Assembly: GCA_903869725.1 (NCBI GenBank)
Contig: CAIQAD010000029.1
Span: 1 to 32,950 of the forward strand
From: an uncultured Alphaproteobacteria bacterium
Lineage (GTDB): Bacteria > Pseudomonadota > Alphaproteobacteria > Pelagibacterales > Pelagibacteraceae
DNA: 32,950 nt
Reading direction: 5' to 3'
Positions 17,516 through 25,816 of this stretch are shown one piece after another (within the stretch, counting starts at the first letter, position 1; each line of letters begins with the position of its first letter). The notes beneath the pieces were generated by a model. That model ran no database searches. It was not told where the DNA came from and saw nothing but the letters and a program-made list of their open reading frames with translations. The translations under genes were made by a program, and so were the position numbers.

Positions 17516-19272
17516 AATATCCAAAAGAGTATTTAGAAGAAATTAAACAAAGAGTTAAAGTTTCTGACGTTGTTGGAAGTTCTGTAAAATTAAAAAGAAG
17601 AGGGAGAGAGTTTGTTGGGTTATCTCCATTTACAAACGAAAAAACACCGTCTTTTACAATAAATGATGAAAAGGGATTTTATCACTGTTTTAGTACTGGA
17701 GAGCATGGAAACATTTTTGATTTTTTAGTTAAAATAGAAAAATTAAATTTTGGTGATGCAGTTCGTAAATTAGCATCAAAAGCTGGCATGCAAGAGTTTA
17801 AATTTACTAAAGAGAATATAGAAATTGAAAATAAACGACAAAAATACGATCAAATTCTATCAATAGCTTTACAAGAATACCAAAAAAATTTTTTAACGAA
17901 CAACATAGTAAAAAAATACGCAATTGATCGTGGATTAACAAAAGAAATTTTATTAGAATTTAAAATAGGTTATTCGCTTGAACAGGGTTTAGATATTTCT
18001 TTGTTCAAAAATTTTTCAGAAAAGGAGTTATTAGATTCCGGCATTTTTTTTCAGGATGAAAAAAATAAGAGATTAATTGACAGATTTAGAAATAGATTAA
18101 TTTTTCCAATTTTTGATAGCAACAACAAAATAATTGGATTTGGAGGTAGAGCCTTATCAAAAAATTATTTAGCAAAATATATTAATTCCCCGGAAACTGA
18201 ATTCTTTAAAAAAGGTTTTAATTTATTCAATCTTAATCACGCAAAGTTAAATAATAAGCAAAATAAATTTGCGCTTATTGTTGAGGGGTATGTAGATGCA
18301 ATCATGCTTTATCAGTCCGGTTTTAAAAATGCCGTTGCAACTCTCGGTACAGCAATGACGGAATATCATCTTAATTTAATTTGGAGATATTTTAATGATG
18401 CTGTTATTTGTTTCGATGGCGATAAAAGTGGTCAAAATGCTGCAGAAAAAATATCTGAAAAATTAATAGGTTATATGAAGCCAAATTATTCTTTATCATT
18501 TGTGATATTGCCCAATGGTTATGATCCAGATTCTTTTATTAGAAAAAATGGCAAAGAAAATTTTGATAACTTGTTAGGTCAAAAAACGGATATAGGTACT
18601 TTTATTTTTGATAATAATTTTCAAAATTTGAAATCTCATCAGCCAGAGGAATTGGCTGGTTTTGAAAAAAGATTGATTGAATTGTGTTCAACAATTCAAG
18701 ATCCAATAGTAAAAAAATATTATTTAAGTTTTTTTAAAAATAAAATTTATGAGCAATTTTATCAAAGAAAGAAAAAAGATTTTAAGGCTTTAAATAAAAC
18801 AAAAGAATTAGCGAGAAAAATTAATCGATATTCTTCTTTTGAAATTAAAGAATTTTCTTTAATTTATTTATTTCTTCATAATCTTAAAAATTTAAAAGAA
18901 AGAATTAACGAACTTATTAAAATCTCATTTCACAATTCTAAAATTGAAAATTTAAAAAAGGCATTAATAGAAATTGTCAATAGTCGAGAAAATTTTGTTG
19001 ATTTTAATTTAATTCAAAAGTTAGAAGAAAATGGATTTCTTACAATATTGAATGAAATTAATAATTTTTCAGGAGTTAAAGGTATTTCCGAAAATTTAAA
19101 AATTGAAAAATTTGATTTTTTTTTAAACGACTTAAAAGATGAAATTAGTAATCTCGAAATGCAAAATAAGCTTAATGCAGCAGAAGAATCATTTTCGAAA
19201 AATATGAGCGAAACTCAATTTAACGAATTTTTATCACTAAAAAATCAAATTATAGCTGCAAAAAAGATCTAG
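17512..19272 (+). CDS. dnaG: DNA primase with degenerate zinc-binding motif
   Basis: A 586-residue primase making RNA primers at the replication fork; E. coli DnaG is 581. The N-terminal CHC2 domain is recognisable (GREFVGLSPFTNEKTPSF, then GFYHCFSTGEHGN), but the four zinc ligands Cys, His, Cys, Cys appear as Ser38, Thr41, Cys59, Thr62, so only one remains. The catalytic TOPRIM domain is intact: Glu258 in VEGYVDA, and Asp302 and Asp304 in FDGDKSG. The helicase-binding C-terminal third is very rich in lysine and asparagine. It starts at the ATGA overlap with the yqeY-like gene; 55 bp separate it from rpoD. Confidence 0.95.
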   Translation: MKYPKEYLEEIKQRVKVSDVVGSSVKLKRRGREFVGLSPFTNEKTPSFTINDEKGFYHCFSTGEHGNIFDFLVKIEKLNFGDAVRKLASKAGMQEFKFTKENIEIENKRQKYDQILSIALQEYQKNFLTNNIVKKYAIDRGLTKEILLEFKIGYSLEQGLDISLFKNFSEKELLDSGIFFQDEKNKRLIDRFRNRLIFPIFDSNNKIIGFGGRALSKNYLAKYINSPETEFFKKGFNLFNLNHAKLNNKQNKFALIVEGYVDAIMLYQSGFKNAVATLGTAMTEYHLNLIWRYFNDAVICFDGDKSGQNAAEKISEKLIGYMKPNYSLSFVILPNGYDPDSFIRKNGKENFDNLLGQKTDIGTFIFDNNFQNLKSHQPEELAGFEKRLIELCSTIQDPIVKKYYLSFFKNKIYEQFYQRKKKDFKALNKTKELARKINRYSSFEIKEFSLIYLFLHNLKNLKERINELIKISFHNSKIENLKKALIEIVNSRENFVDFNLIQKLEENGFLTILNEINNFSGVKGISENLKIEKFDFFLNDLKDEISNLEMQNKLNAAEESFSKNMSETQFNEFLSLKNQIIAAKKI

Positions 19273-19327
19273 TAATTTAGAGCTGCACTAAATATATATA
19301 TCACCTCCAAACACATTAAATATTAAA

Positions 19328-21205
19328 GTGAAAGCAGAAAAGCTTATTTCAAAATCTTTTGAAAAACTTCTTGAGAGAGGTAAAGCGCGTGGCTTTATCA
19401 CTCATGAAGAGCTAAAAAAATCTTTAGGAAAAAGAAACAGTAACACTGAAAGTTTAGAAAAAGCAGTTGTTAGTATATTTGATAATTTAATTACTTTAGT
19501 TAAGCAAAAATCTGATTTTAAAGTAAAATCAAAAGAAGAAGTTGTTAAATCTGAAAAAACTTCTGAAAGAAGTGATGATCCAATAAGAATGTATCTCAGA
19601 GAAATGGGCGGTGTTGAGTTACTGTCCAGAGAAGGTGAGATCGCAATTGCTAAACGAATTGAGTCTGGAAAATATGTAATGGTTTCTGCTTTAGCCGAGA
19701 GTCCACTAATGGCTAAAAAAATATTTGAATGGAAAGATAAATTAAATGCCAACGAAATGTTGGTTAGAGATATTATTGATCTCGATAGTAATTATTTAGA
19801 AGACGAAAATTTTGCTAAAAATTTAGCTACAAAGTCAGTTGAAAAGATAGCTAAAGATAACAAAAATAAAAAAGACACGAAAGATAATGATGATCCAGAT
19901 AATAAAACGGTTGAAGCAATTGAAGAAGAAAATGATGAATATAATATTTCCCTAGCTGCACTTGAGATCGAGCTTAAACCAAAAATTTTAAAAACTTTTG
20001 AGAAACTATCAAAAAATTATAAAAAACTTATTACCTATCAAAAAGAAAAATTATCTCTCGTACTTGCTAGATCTAAATTTAGCCCAAGCAAAGAAAAAAA
20101 CTATCAAACGATTAAAGAAGAAATAAGCCAGGATATTTTGCAATTGCAATTAAATCCAGTAACTCAAGAAGAGTTAGTTCAATTAAATTATGCTGAAAAT
20201 AAAAAATTAATTAATTTTGATGGAGAACTTTTACGTTTGGCTTCTAAGCATGGAATTCCTAGAGAAGAATTTATTAAATTTTATGTAGGTAATGAAATTA
20301 ATCCAAATTTTGAAAATTTTTTAAGTGAAAATAAAAAGTGGAATAATTTTTTTACTAAAGAAAAAAAAGAATATGAAGTTATTAAAAATAAACTAATACA
20401 AATATCAAAAGATATTGGTTTGCCAGTTTCTGACTTTAAAATTTTAGTTAATAAAATTAAAAAAGGCGAAAGAGAATCAAGGATTGCTAAAAAAGAAATG
20501 ATAGAAGCCAATCTAAGATTGGTTATTTCAATCGCTAAAAAATATACCAACAGAGGACTGCAGTTTTTAGATTTAATTCAGGAGGGAAATATTGGATTAA
20601 TGAAAGCAGTTGATAAGTTTGAATATAGAAGAGGTTATAAATTTTCAACATACGCGACTTGGTGGATTAGACAGGCAATTACAAGATCAATCGCCGATCA
20701 GGCGAGAACTATTAGAATTCCAGTACACATGATTGAGACAATTAACAAAATAGTTAGAACCTCAAGACAAATGTTAAGTGAATTTGGTAGAGAGCCGACA
20801 CCTGAAGAATTGTCCAAAAAATTAGCAATGCCTTTAGATAAAGTTAGAAAAGTTTTAAAGATTGCTAAAGAACCAGTTTCTTTAGAAACTCCAGTTGGAG
20901 ATGAAGAAGATAGTAATTTAGGAGACTTTATAGAGGATAAAAACGCATTAATTCCAGTTGATGCGGCAATTCAAAGTGGTCTTAGAAATACAACTACAAA
21001 AGTTTTAGCAACATTAACTCCCAGAGAAGAAAGAGTTCTTAGAATGCGATTTGGAATAGGAATGAATACAGATCATACATTAGAAGAAGTTGGTCAGCAA
21101 TTTTCTGTAACTAGAGAGAGAATTAGACAAATAGAAGCTAAAGCTTTGAGAAAATTAAAACATCCAAGTAGATCAAGACAATTAAAAAGTTTTTTTGATA
21201 GTTAA
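19328..21205 (+). CDS. rpoD: RNA polymerase primary sigma factor (sigma-70)
   Basis: A 625-residue housekeeping sigma factor. Region 1.1 occupies the N terminus ([16 protein letters not shown]), region 1.2 includes [16 protein letters not shown], and a long charged non-conserved region follows. Region 2 ([20 protein letters not shown], then [15 protein letters not shown]) recognises the -10, region 3 follows, and region 4 ([20 protein letters not shown]) recognises the -35. The GTG at 19328 gives the conserved N terminus; no Shine-Dalgarno is visible before it. It probably shares a transcript with dnaG. The full set of regions means ordinary TTGACA/TATAAT promoters are expected here. Confidence 0.96.
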   Translation: MKAEKLISKSFEKLLERGKARGFITHEELKKSLGKRNSNTESLEKAVVSIFDNLITLVKQKSDFKVKSKEEVVKSEKTSERSDDPIRMYLREMGGVELLSREGEIAIAKRIESGKYVMVSALAESPLMAKKIFEWKDKLNANEMLVRDIIDLDSNYLEDENFAKNLATKSVEKIAKDNKNKKDTKDNDDPDNKTVEAIEEENDEYNISLAALEIELKPKILKTFEKLSKNYKKLITYQKEKLSLVLARSKFSPSKEKNYQTIKEEISQDILQLQLNPVTQEELVQLNYAENKKLINFDGELLRLASKHGIPREEFIKFYVGNEINPNFENFLSENKKWNNFFTKEKKEYEVIKNKLIQISKDIGLPVSDFKILVNKIKKGERESRIAKKEMIEANLRLVISIAKKYTNRGLQFLDLIQEGNIGLMKAVDKFEYRRGYKFSTYATWWIRQAITRSIADQARTIRIPVHMIETINKIVRTSRQMLSEFGREPTPEELSKKLAMPLDKVRKVLKIAKEPVSLETPVGDEEDSNLGDFIEDKNALIPVDAAIQSGLRNTTTKVLATLTPREERVLRMRFGIGMNTDHTLEEVGQQFSVTRERIRQIEAKALRKLKHPSRSRQLKSFFDS

Positions 21206-21210
21206 TTGTA

Positions 21211-21239
21211 TTGTTAATAAACTTAATTTTTAATATTAT
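21211..21239 (+). promoter_or_regulatory. Promoter of the CAU tRNA gene
   Basis: TTGTTA (21211-21216) and TATTAT (21234-21239) are separated by exactly 17 bp, and the -10 ends 11 bp before the first base of the tRNA. Position and spacing are ideal for a short-leader tRNA transcript. The box starts 6 bp after the rpoD stop. Confidence 0.6.
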
Positions 21240-21250
21240 ATAGAAGTTGT

Positions 21251-21327
21251 GGGCCTGTAGCTCAGTTGGTTAGAGCCCCCCGCTCATAACGGGGTTGTCC
21301 GGGGTTCAAATCCCTGCGGGCCCACCA
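21251..21327 (+). tRNA. tRNA with CAU anticodon, probably tRNA-Ile2
   Basis: A full 77-nt cloverleaf with encoded CCA. The acceptor is GGGCCTG/CGGGCCC with discriminator A. The D stem is GCTC/GAGC. The anticodon stem CCCCG/CGGGG encloses CTCATAA (anticodon 21285-21287), and the T arm CGGGG/CCCTG encloses TTCAAAT. CAU can read Met, or Ile (AUA) after lysidine modification by TilS. The C4-G69 and C5-G68 pairs match TilS recognition features known for tRNA-Ile2 and differ from elongator tRNA-Met. A CAU tRNA beside rpoD also occurs, as I recall, in other alphaproteobacteria. It is not an initiator: the first pair G-C is intact. Amino acid identity is inference. Confidence 0.9.
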
Positions 21328-21362
21328 AGATTAATTATGTTTTGTAGTTGGGAGTCTTAGTT

Positions 21363-23036
21363 ATGAAAAGTGATATTGAAATTGCTCAGCAGGCTAAAAT
21401 AAAAAAAATATCGGAGATTGCTAAAAATCAATTAGAGATTAGTGAAGACTATTTAGAATCTTATGGTCATTATAAAACAAAAGTTTCATTATCTTATTTA
21501 GAAAAATTAAAAAATAAAAAAGATGGCAAATTAATTTTAGTAACAGCAATTAGTCCTACGCCTGCAGGCGAAGGAAAGACAACAACGACGGTTGGCTTAG
21601 GCGATGCTTTAAATCATATTGGTAAAAAAACTATTATTTGTTTAAGAGAACCTTCTTTAGGTCCTGTGTTTGGAATTAAAGGTGGTGCAGCAGGAGGTGG
21701 GTTTGCTCAGATTGTTCCAATGGAAGATATTAATTTACATTTTACAGGTGATTTTTCTGCGATTTCTTTGGCGCATAATTTACTGTCTGCAATGCTAGAT
21801 AATCATATTTATCAAGGTAACTATTTAAATATTGATGTTAAAAATATTTCATGGAAGCGAGTTGTTGATATGAATGATAGAGCGCTACGTAAAATTTTAA
21901 TTGGAATTGGAGAAACTAAAGGTGAATATCCTAGAGAAGATGGTTTTGATATTGTCGTAGCTTCAGAAATAATGGCAATTTTTTGTTTATCCACTTCTAT
22001 TGAGGATTTAAAAAAAAGATTAAGTCAGATTGTTGTAGGTTATACCAAGGATAAAAAACCAATAACTGCAAAAGATTTAAAAGCTGATGGTGCCATGACA
22101 GTTCTTTTAAAAAATGCGTTAGCGCCTAATTTAGTTCAAACTTTAGAAAATAACCCTGCCTTTGTTCATGGAGGACCATTTGCAAACATTGCGCACGGTT
22201 GTAGTTCTGTGATTGCAACTAAAGCTGCACTTAAACTTGCAGATTATGTAGTTACAGAAGCTGGTTTTGGAGCTGATCTTGGAGCTGAAAAATTCGTGGA
22301 TATTAAATGTAGAAAATCTGGTTTGCGTCCTTCAGCAGCTGTGCTTGTTGCAACAGTTAGAGCTATTAAATATCATGGTGGTGTTGATCTTCCAGATTTA
22401 ACTAAAGAGGACATAAAAGCGCTTGATAAAGGATTAATTAATCTTGAACGTCATGTTGAGAACGTTACTAAAGTCTATAATTTACCATGCGTAGTTTCGA
22501 TCAATAAATTTACTAGCGATACAAAAGCTGAAATTGAATTAATTTTTGAAAGAATGAAAAAACTTGGAGTTAAAACAGTGCTTTCTTCTCATTGGAGTGA
22601 TGGAGGAAAAGGCGCATCTGATCTTGCAAACACAATTGTTGAGTTATGTGAAAATACAGAAAAAAAAATGCAATTTGTTTACGAAGATAAAGATGCTCTA
22701 TGGGATAAAATTAATAAAATTGCAAAAAAAGTTTATCGGGCGAAAGAAATAGTGGCGGATGATCAGATAAAAGAAAAAATTAATAGTTTGCAAAAAAATG
22801 GTTATGGGCATTTTCCGGTTTGTATTGCAAAAACGCAAAGTTCTTTTTCAATTGATCCTAAATTAAGAGGTGCCCCAAATGATCATATCGTTTCTGTTCG
22901 TGAAATTAGACTTGCTGCTGGAGCTGAATTTATTGTGGTCATTTGTGGAAGTATTATGACTATGCCGGGATTGCCCAAAAATCCTGCTGCTGAGAAAATA
23001 GACTATATCGAGGGTAAGACAGTTGGTTTATTTTAA
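21363..23036 (+). CDS. fhs: Formate--tetrahydrofolate ligase
   Basis: A 557-residue FTHFS that joins formate to tetrahydrofolate with ATP, giving 10-formyl-THF; it can also run in reverse during C1 oxidation. Visible are the P-loop [11 protein letters not shown], the block [19 protein letters not shown], the region [12 protein letters not shown], and the C-terminal [13 protein letters not shown] chose the ATG at 21363 because GGGAG (21350-21354) sits 8 nt upstream and the conserved N terminus follows; a TTG at 21348 would add five residues. The gene starts 35 nt after the tRNA with no terminator between, so the two probably share a transcript. C1 metabolism is prominent in SAR11-type bacteria. 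Confidence 0.96.
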   Translation: MKSDIEIAQQAKIKKISEIAKNQLEISEDYLESYGHYKTKVSLSYLEKLKNKKDGKLILVTAISPTPAGEGKTTTTVGLGDALNHIGKKTIICLREPSLGPVFGIKGGAAGGGFAQIVPMEDINLHFTGDFSAISLAHNLLSAMLDNHIYQGNYLNIDVKNISWKRVVDMNDRALRKILIGIGETKGEYPREDGFDIVVASEIMAIFCLSTSIEDLKKRLSQIVVGYTKDKKPITAKDLKADGAMTVLLKNALAPNLVQTLENNPAFVHGGPFANIAHGCSSVIATKAALKLADYVVTEAGFGADLGAEKFVDIKCRKSGLRPSAAVLVATVRAIKYHGGVDLPDLTKEDIKALDKGLINLERHVENVTKVYNLPCVVSINKFTSDTKAEIELIFERMKKLGVKTVLSSHWSDGGKGASDLANTIVELCENTEKKMQFVYEDKDALWDKINKIAKKVYRAKEIVADDQIKEKINSLQKNGYGHFPVCIAKTQSSFSIDPKLRGAPNDHIVSVREIRLAAGAEFIVVICGSIMTMPGLPKNPAAEKIDYIEGKTVGLF

Positions 23037-23057
23037 TTCTATTTTGTAGAATTTTTT
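23035..23057 (+). terminator. Candidate intrinsic terminator of fhs
   Basis: AATTCTA (23035-23041) and TAGAATT (23047-23053) make a perfect 7-bp stem with a 5-nt loop, running directly into a T-run to 23057. The stem is AT-rich and therefore weak. It overlaps the fhs stop codon and the 3' end of mlaC on the other strand. The T-run exists only on the plus-strand side. Confidence 0.5.
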
Positions 23058-23653
23058 GTTTGCAATATTTTTATTAATTCATCAAAGCTTTTGCTTGCAA
23101 GTATTGATGCAAATTCTTCTTTCTGAGTTCGGGCCAGACTTAAACCTTCAACTACTAAATCCAAAACTTTTAAAGAGCTTCCATTGAAGTATATTCTCCA
23201 ATCAACCATTAATTCTTGACCATCTTTTTTTGAAAAAATTGAGGAATTAACTACTATATTAACGTCGCTTACTTTTTTTGAGTCTTTGATTTTTAATTCT
23301 TGATCTGCAAAGTCATTTAATTTTAAAGAAATACTTTTTACAAAATACTGTTTAAAAAGTTTATTGAAATTTTCTTTTTGTGTAGCAGTTATCTTATCTT
23401 TAAAATCTCCAAGCGTATAGTTTGCAAGTTTATCAAGATCAATATACGCGGTACAAAGTTCTTCAATTTTTTTTAATCTTGATTGCTCATCTAATGCTTT
23501 GTTGTTAACAATTGTTTTTGCTTCATTGCTTAGTTTTACGATAAATGCTTCAGCAGAAGGTTCGTTTGCAAATGAAAAAGTTGTTATAAAAATAAAAGGT
23601 AAAAGAAATAAAGTAAATTTTTTTAAATAATTAAATCTAAAAATTTGCGACAT
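23039..23653 (-). CDS. mlaC: MlaC-family periplasmic phospholipid-binding protein
   Basis: A 204-residue MlaC/Ttg2D-type carrier that shuttles phospholipid between the outer-membrane MlaA complex and the inner-membrane MlaFEDB transporter. A Sec signal peptide covers about residues 1-29 (hydrophobic LFLLPFIFITTFSFA). The mature part has the family stretch LDKLANYTLGDF and then the segment VDWRIYFNGSSLKVLDLVVEG. Its ATG overlaps the mlaA stop by one base (TAATG), so the two are coupled. Length is normal. Confidence 0.9.
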   Translation of the reverse strand: MSQIFRFNYLKKFTLFLLPFIFITTFSFANEPSAEAFIVKLSNEAKTIVNNKALDEQSRLKKIEELCTAYIDLDKLANYTLGDFKDKITATQKENFNKLFKQYFVKSISLKLNDFADQELKIKDSKKVSDVNIVVNSSIFSKKDGQELMVDWRIYFNGSSLKVLDLVVEGLSLARTQKEEFASILASKSFDELIKILQTKNSTK

Positions 23654-24387
23654 TATCTTATGTCTGAAGATTCTTTTTCTGTTGATGTTTTATTGCTTGC
23701 GTTATTAACAAGGGTTTCTCTTTTTTGTAAAAATAAACTTTTGTATGTTGCGTATAGATCTATAGAACTTTTCTCTAAAGAGTCGGTTGCTTTAATATTT
23801 TCTGCTCTAAAGTTAAGCAAATCTAAAGCTTCAAGACTATAATACGTCTCAACCCCAGGATCGCTATTTCCAATTACATAATAAAAGGGATCTGCATAAA
23901 TTCCAACTAATCTTCCAAGACCATCTCTTGGAGATGAAGGTCCAAATACTGGAAGAACTGCATAACATCCATGAGGAACTCCCCAAGCGCCAAGTGTTAT
24001 TCCAAAATCTGTTCTGCTTCTTTTTTTAATCCCCATCTCAGAAGCAGGATCAAATGTGCCAAAAAAACCTAAAGTACTATTAATTACAAATCTAGAAGAC
24101 GATATTAATCCATCTTCAACATGCCCTTGTAAAATTTCGTTAATAGCAGTTTTTGTTGTGTTAAAATTATAAGTACCATTGCTTACGCCAGTTTTAATTG
24201 GACTTGGCAACATATTGTAAGTTTGAGCAATTGGCTTGATAACATCTTTATCAAGTTCCATATTGAAATTAAAAATTGCTCTATTGATTTTTTCATTACA
24301 ATCAGGAAGCTGCTCAACAGCAAAAGCACTTTTTGAAATTAATGATATAAATAAAAAAGTTATAACTATTAATAAGTAATTTTTCAT
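23653..24387 (-). CDS. mlaA: MlaA/VacJ-family outer-membrane lipid asymmetry protein
   Basis: A 244-residue VacJ protein that removes phospholipid from the outer leaflet of the outer membrane and hands it to MlaC. The core is recognisable: INRAIFNFNMELD near 33-45, FVINSTLGFFGTFDPA, RTDFGITLGAWGVPHGCY and LPVFGPSSPRDGLGR. The N terminus is a signal peptide ending AFA (about residue 23) with no lipobox cysteine, so it is probably cut by signal peptidase I, unlike the E. coli lipoprotein. The C-terminal 25 residues are Ser/Thr/Lys/Glu-rich and not conserved. It is the first gene of mlaA-mlaC; the ABC-transporter partners are not in this window. Confidence 0.92.
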   Translation of the reverse strand: MKNYLLIVITFLFISLISKSAFAVEQLPDCNEKINRAIFNFNMELDKDVIKPIAQTYNMLPSPIKTGVSNGTYNFNTTKTAINEILQGHVEDGLISSSRFVINSTLGFFGTFDPASEMGIKKRSRTDFGITLGAWGVPHGCYAVLPVFGPSSPRDGLGRLVGIYADPFYYVIGNSDPGVETYYSLEALDLLNFRAENIKATDSLEKSSIDLYATYKSLFLQKRETLVNNASNKTSTEKESSDIR

Positions 24388-24420
24388 ATTCTTGAGATCT
24401 GTCTATATATATAGATTTGC

Positions 24421-24428
24421 ATTATAAT
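24421..24428. promoter_or_regulatory. Overlapping divergent -10 boxes between mlaA and amidase
   Basis: ATTATAAT contains TATAAT on the plus strand (24423-24428), 47 bp before the amidase ATG, and TATAAT on the minus strand (24426-24421), 33 bp before the mlaA ATG. No good -35 is visible on either side. The amidase has AAGGA at 24465-24469 as ribosome-binding site. Confidence 0.4.
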
Positions 24429-24475
24429 ATACAAAATTAAATAGGCTTTTCTGCTTATAGTACAAGGAAATTCTA

Positions 24476-25210
24476 ATGAAAATATACAATTTTAGGTCTA
24501 GTAATTTTAGTTCTAGAAAGAGTGCAAAAAAGATTAGCTCTATAATCATACATTATACAGGAATGAAATCTTTTGATCAAGCTTTTCAAAGATTAATTGA
24601 TGAAAGATCAGAGGTTAGTAGTCATTATTTAATATCAAGAAGTGGAAAAGTTTTTAAATTAGTTGAGCATAAGTATGCTGCTTGGCACTCTGGTATTTCT
24701 AAATGGGCAAATTTTGTTAATTTAAATAAAAACTCAATTGGAATTGAACTAGAAAACAAAGGCCATCAATACGGATATCAAAATTATACTAATAAACAGA
24801 TTTTATCATTAATAAAATTACTAAAAATTTTAAAGTCTAAGTTTAATATCAATAATAAAAATATCATAGGTCATTCTGATATTGCTCCTGATAGAAAAAT
24901 TGATCCCGGGGAGAAGTTTCCTTGGAAAAAACTTAGTGAAAAAAATTTATCAATTTGGCATTGTTTAAATGATAATTTTTTAAAAAAATACAGATTTAAA
25001 AGAATAATTATTAGTAAAAAATTAATAAATAAATTAATTTCCAAAATGGCTAAAAAACTAGGATATTCAACAGTTTTTAGTGGTAAATCTTTAAATAAAA
25101 ATTTTATTAAAGCTTTTCAAAGAAGATTTAGACAAAAGAATATTAATGGAATTTTTGATCAAGAATGTCTGTTGATATTAAAGAACTTAAATAATACATT
25201 AAACAGTTGA
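24476..25210 (+). CDS. N-acetylmuramoyl-L-alanine amidase (Amidase_2, AmiD/AmpD type)
   Basis: Zinc amidase of 244 residues cutting the MurNAc-L-Ala bond of peptidoglycan. Zinc ligands are His26 in IIIHYTG, His133 in IGHSDIAPDRKIDPG and Asp143; Glu92 in IGIELEN is in the expected catalytic area. A C-terminal segment of about 80 residues (FIKAFQRRFRQKNINGIFDQ) resembles a peptidoglycan-binding helical domain, as in AmiD. No signal peptide or lipobox is seen at the N terminus, which would suggest a cytoplasmic recycling role like AmpD; the two readings conflict. It has a good SD (AAGGA, 6 nt from the ATG). It is followed by rnpB and the dcw operon, an order seen in other alphaproteobacteria. 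Confidence 0.88.
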   Translation: MKIYNFRSSNFSSRKSAKKISSIIIHYTGMKSFDQAFQRLIDERSEVSSHYLISRSGKVFKLVEHKYAAWHSGISKWANFVNLNKNSIGIELENKGHQYGYQNYTNKQILSLIKLLKILKSKFNINNKNIIGHSDIAPDRKIDPGEKFPWKKLSEKNLSIWHCLNDNFLKKYRFKRIIISKKLINKLISKMAKKLGYSTVFSGKSLNKNFIKAFQRRFRQKNINGIFDQECLLILKNLNNTLNS

Positions 25211-25240
25211 ATCTTTTATTTCATTAATATATTATTAAAA

Positions 25241-25604
25241 AGCCAGTTAGTTGAATGGTAGCTTTGATTATTTCAAAGAGGAAAGTCTGGGCTCCACAAG
25301 ATAACAGTGCCAGTTAATAACTGGCGAGGGCGACCTCAGGGATAGTGCCACAGAAAATAAACCGCCTTATCAAGGCAAGGGTGAAAAGGTGTGGTAAGAG
25401 CGCACCGGGCATTTGGTAACAAATGCCGCATGGAAAACCCCACTGGGAGCAAGACCAAATAGAAACAACAAGATTTAAATTTATTTAAATCTAGCCTAAT
25501 CTTGGGTGAGTTGTTTGGGTTGGTTGCTTGAGTTTATTGGTAACAATAAATCTAGATAAATTACCGTTTTTAATGACAGAACCCAGCTTACAGACTAACT
25601 GGCT
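25241..25604 (+). ncRNA. rnpB: RNase P RNA (type A)
   Basis: Catalytic RNA that matures the 5' ends of tRNAs. The ends pair as helix P1: AGCCAGTTAGT at 25241-25251 with ACTAACTGGCT at 25594-25604. Conserved blocks in order are GAGGAAAGTCTGGGCTCCAC near 25280, the CAGGG/GCCACAGAAA region, the TGGAAAACCCCACTGGGAGC stretch, CAAGACCAAATAG, and ACAGAACCCAGCTTACAG near the 3' end. Length of about 364 nt is normal. Exact ends are set from P1 pairing. No intrinsic terminator follows it, so its 3' end may be made by processing. Confidence 0.95.
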
Positions 25605-25669
25605 AAAAATAAAAAACTTATTTGCCAATCAAAAATCCCGAATAAATTAATTTAATAGAACAAATATAG

Positions 25670-25690
25670 AACATTAAAGTTATTAATGTT
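25670..25690. repeat. AT-rich inverted repeat between rnpB and mraZ
   Basis: AACATTAA (25670-25677) and TTAATGTT (25683-25690) form a perfect 8-bp inverted repeat with loop AGTTA. A further TTAATGT lies at 25697-25703. The 212-bp gap 25605-25816 is otherwise unremarkable AT-rich DNA except for TTGACT at 25712 and the CCCA repeats that follow. The repeat could be an operator or a 3'-end structure of the rnpB precursor. Confidence 0.4.
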
Positions 25691-25728
25691 GATTAATTAA
25701 TGTCTATTCCATTGACTTACTATTATAT

Positions 25729-25753
25729 ACCATGTTATCCCATGACAACCCAT
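25729..25753 (-). promoter_or_regulatory. Candidate MraZ operator: three 10-bp-spaced TGGG-type repeats
   Basis: On the minus strand TGGG occurs at 25752-25749 and 25742-25739, with TGGT at 25732-25729, exactly 10 bp apart. MraZ of E. coli is known to bind direct TGGG-containing repeats with a 10-bp period upstream of its own gene. The repeats lie 64-88 bp before the mraZ ATG and just downstream of TTGACT (25712-25717), where they would overlap or follow the core promoter. The orientation is on the strand opposite to mraZ. Confidence 0.5.
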
Positions 25754-25816
25754 AAATGATGATATTTAAATATTTTATCCATAAATTTATTGGGAAATTT
25801 TTTTTAAAAATAAAGA

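Noticed and set aside
19281-19308. Small minus-strand gene behind the strong GGAGGTGAT
   Set aside because: The nearest start (GTG) opens a frame of only three codons, so no gene is supported.
21348-21362. TTG start adding five residues to formate-THF ligase
   Set aside because: It would place the GGGAG SD inside the gene; the ATG at 21363 has correct spacing.
21328-21362. Possible integration site at the tRNA 3' end
   Set aside because: No repeat of the tRNA end and no integrase or foreign genes are present; fhs follows at once.
23645-23842. A 65-codon plus-strand frame at the mlaA/mlaC junction
   Set aside because: It lies antisense to mlaA, has no SD and shows no recognisable domain.
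25683-25700. TTAA-spaced-TTAA resembling a CtrA cell-cycle box upstream of mraZ
   Set aside because: The spacing is 6 or 10, not the required 7, and TTAA is very common in DNA this AT-rich.
25605-25816. Riboswitch or second small RNA in the rnpB-mraZ gap
   Set aside because: No conserved riboswitch core is recognisable; only AT-rich repeats and the CCCA motif are seen.
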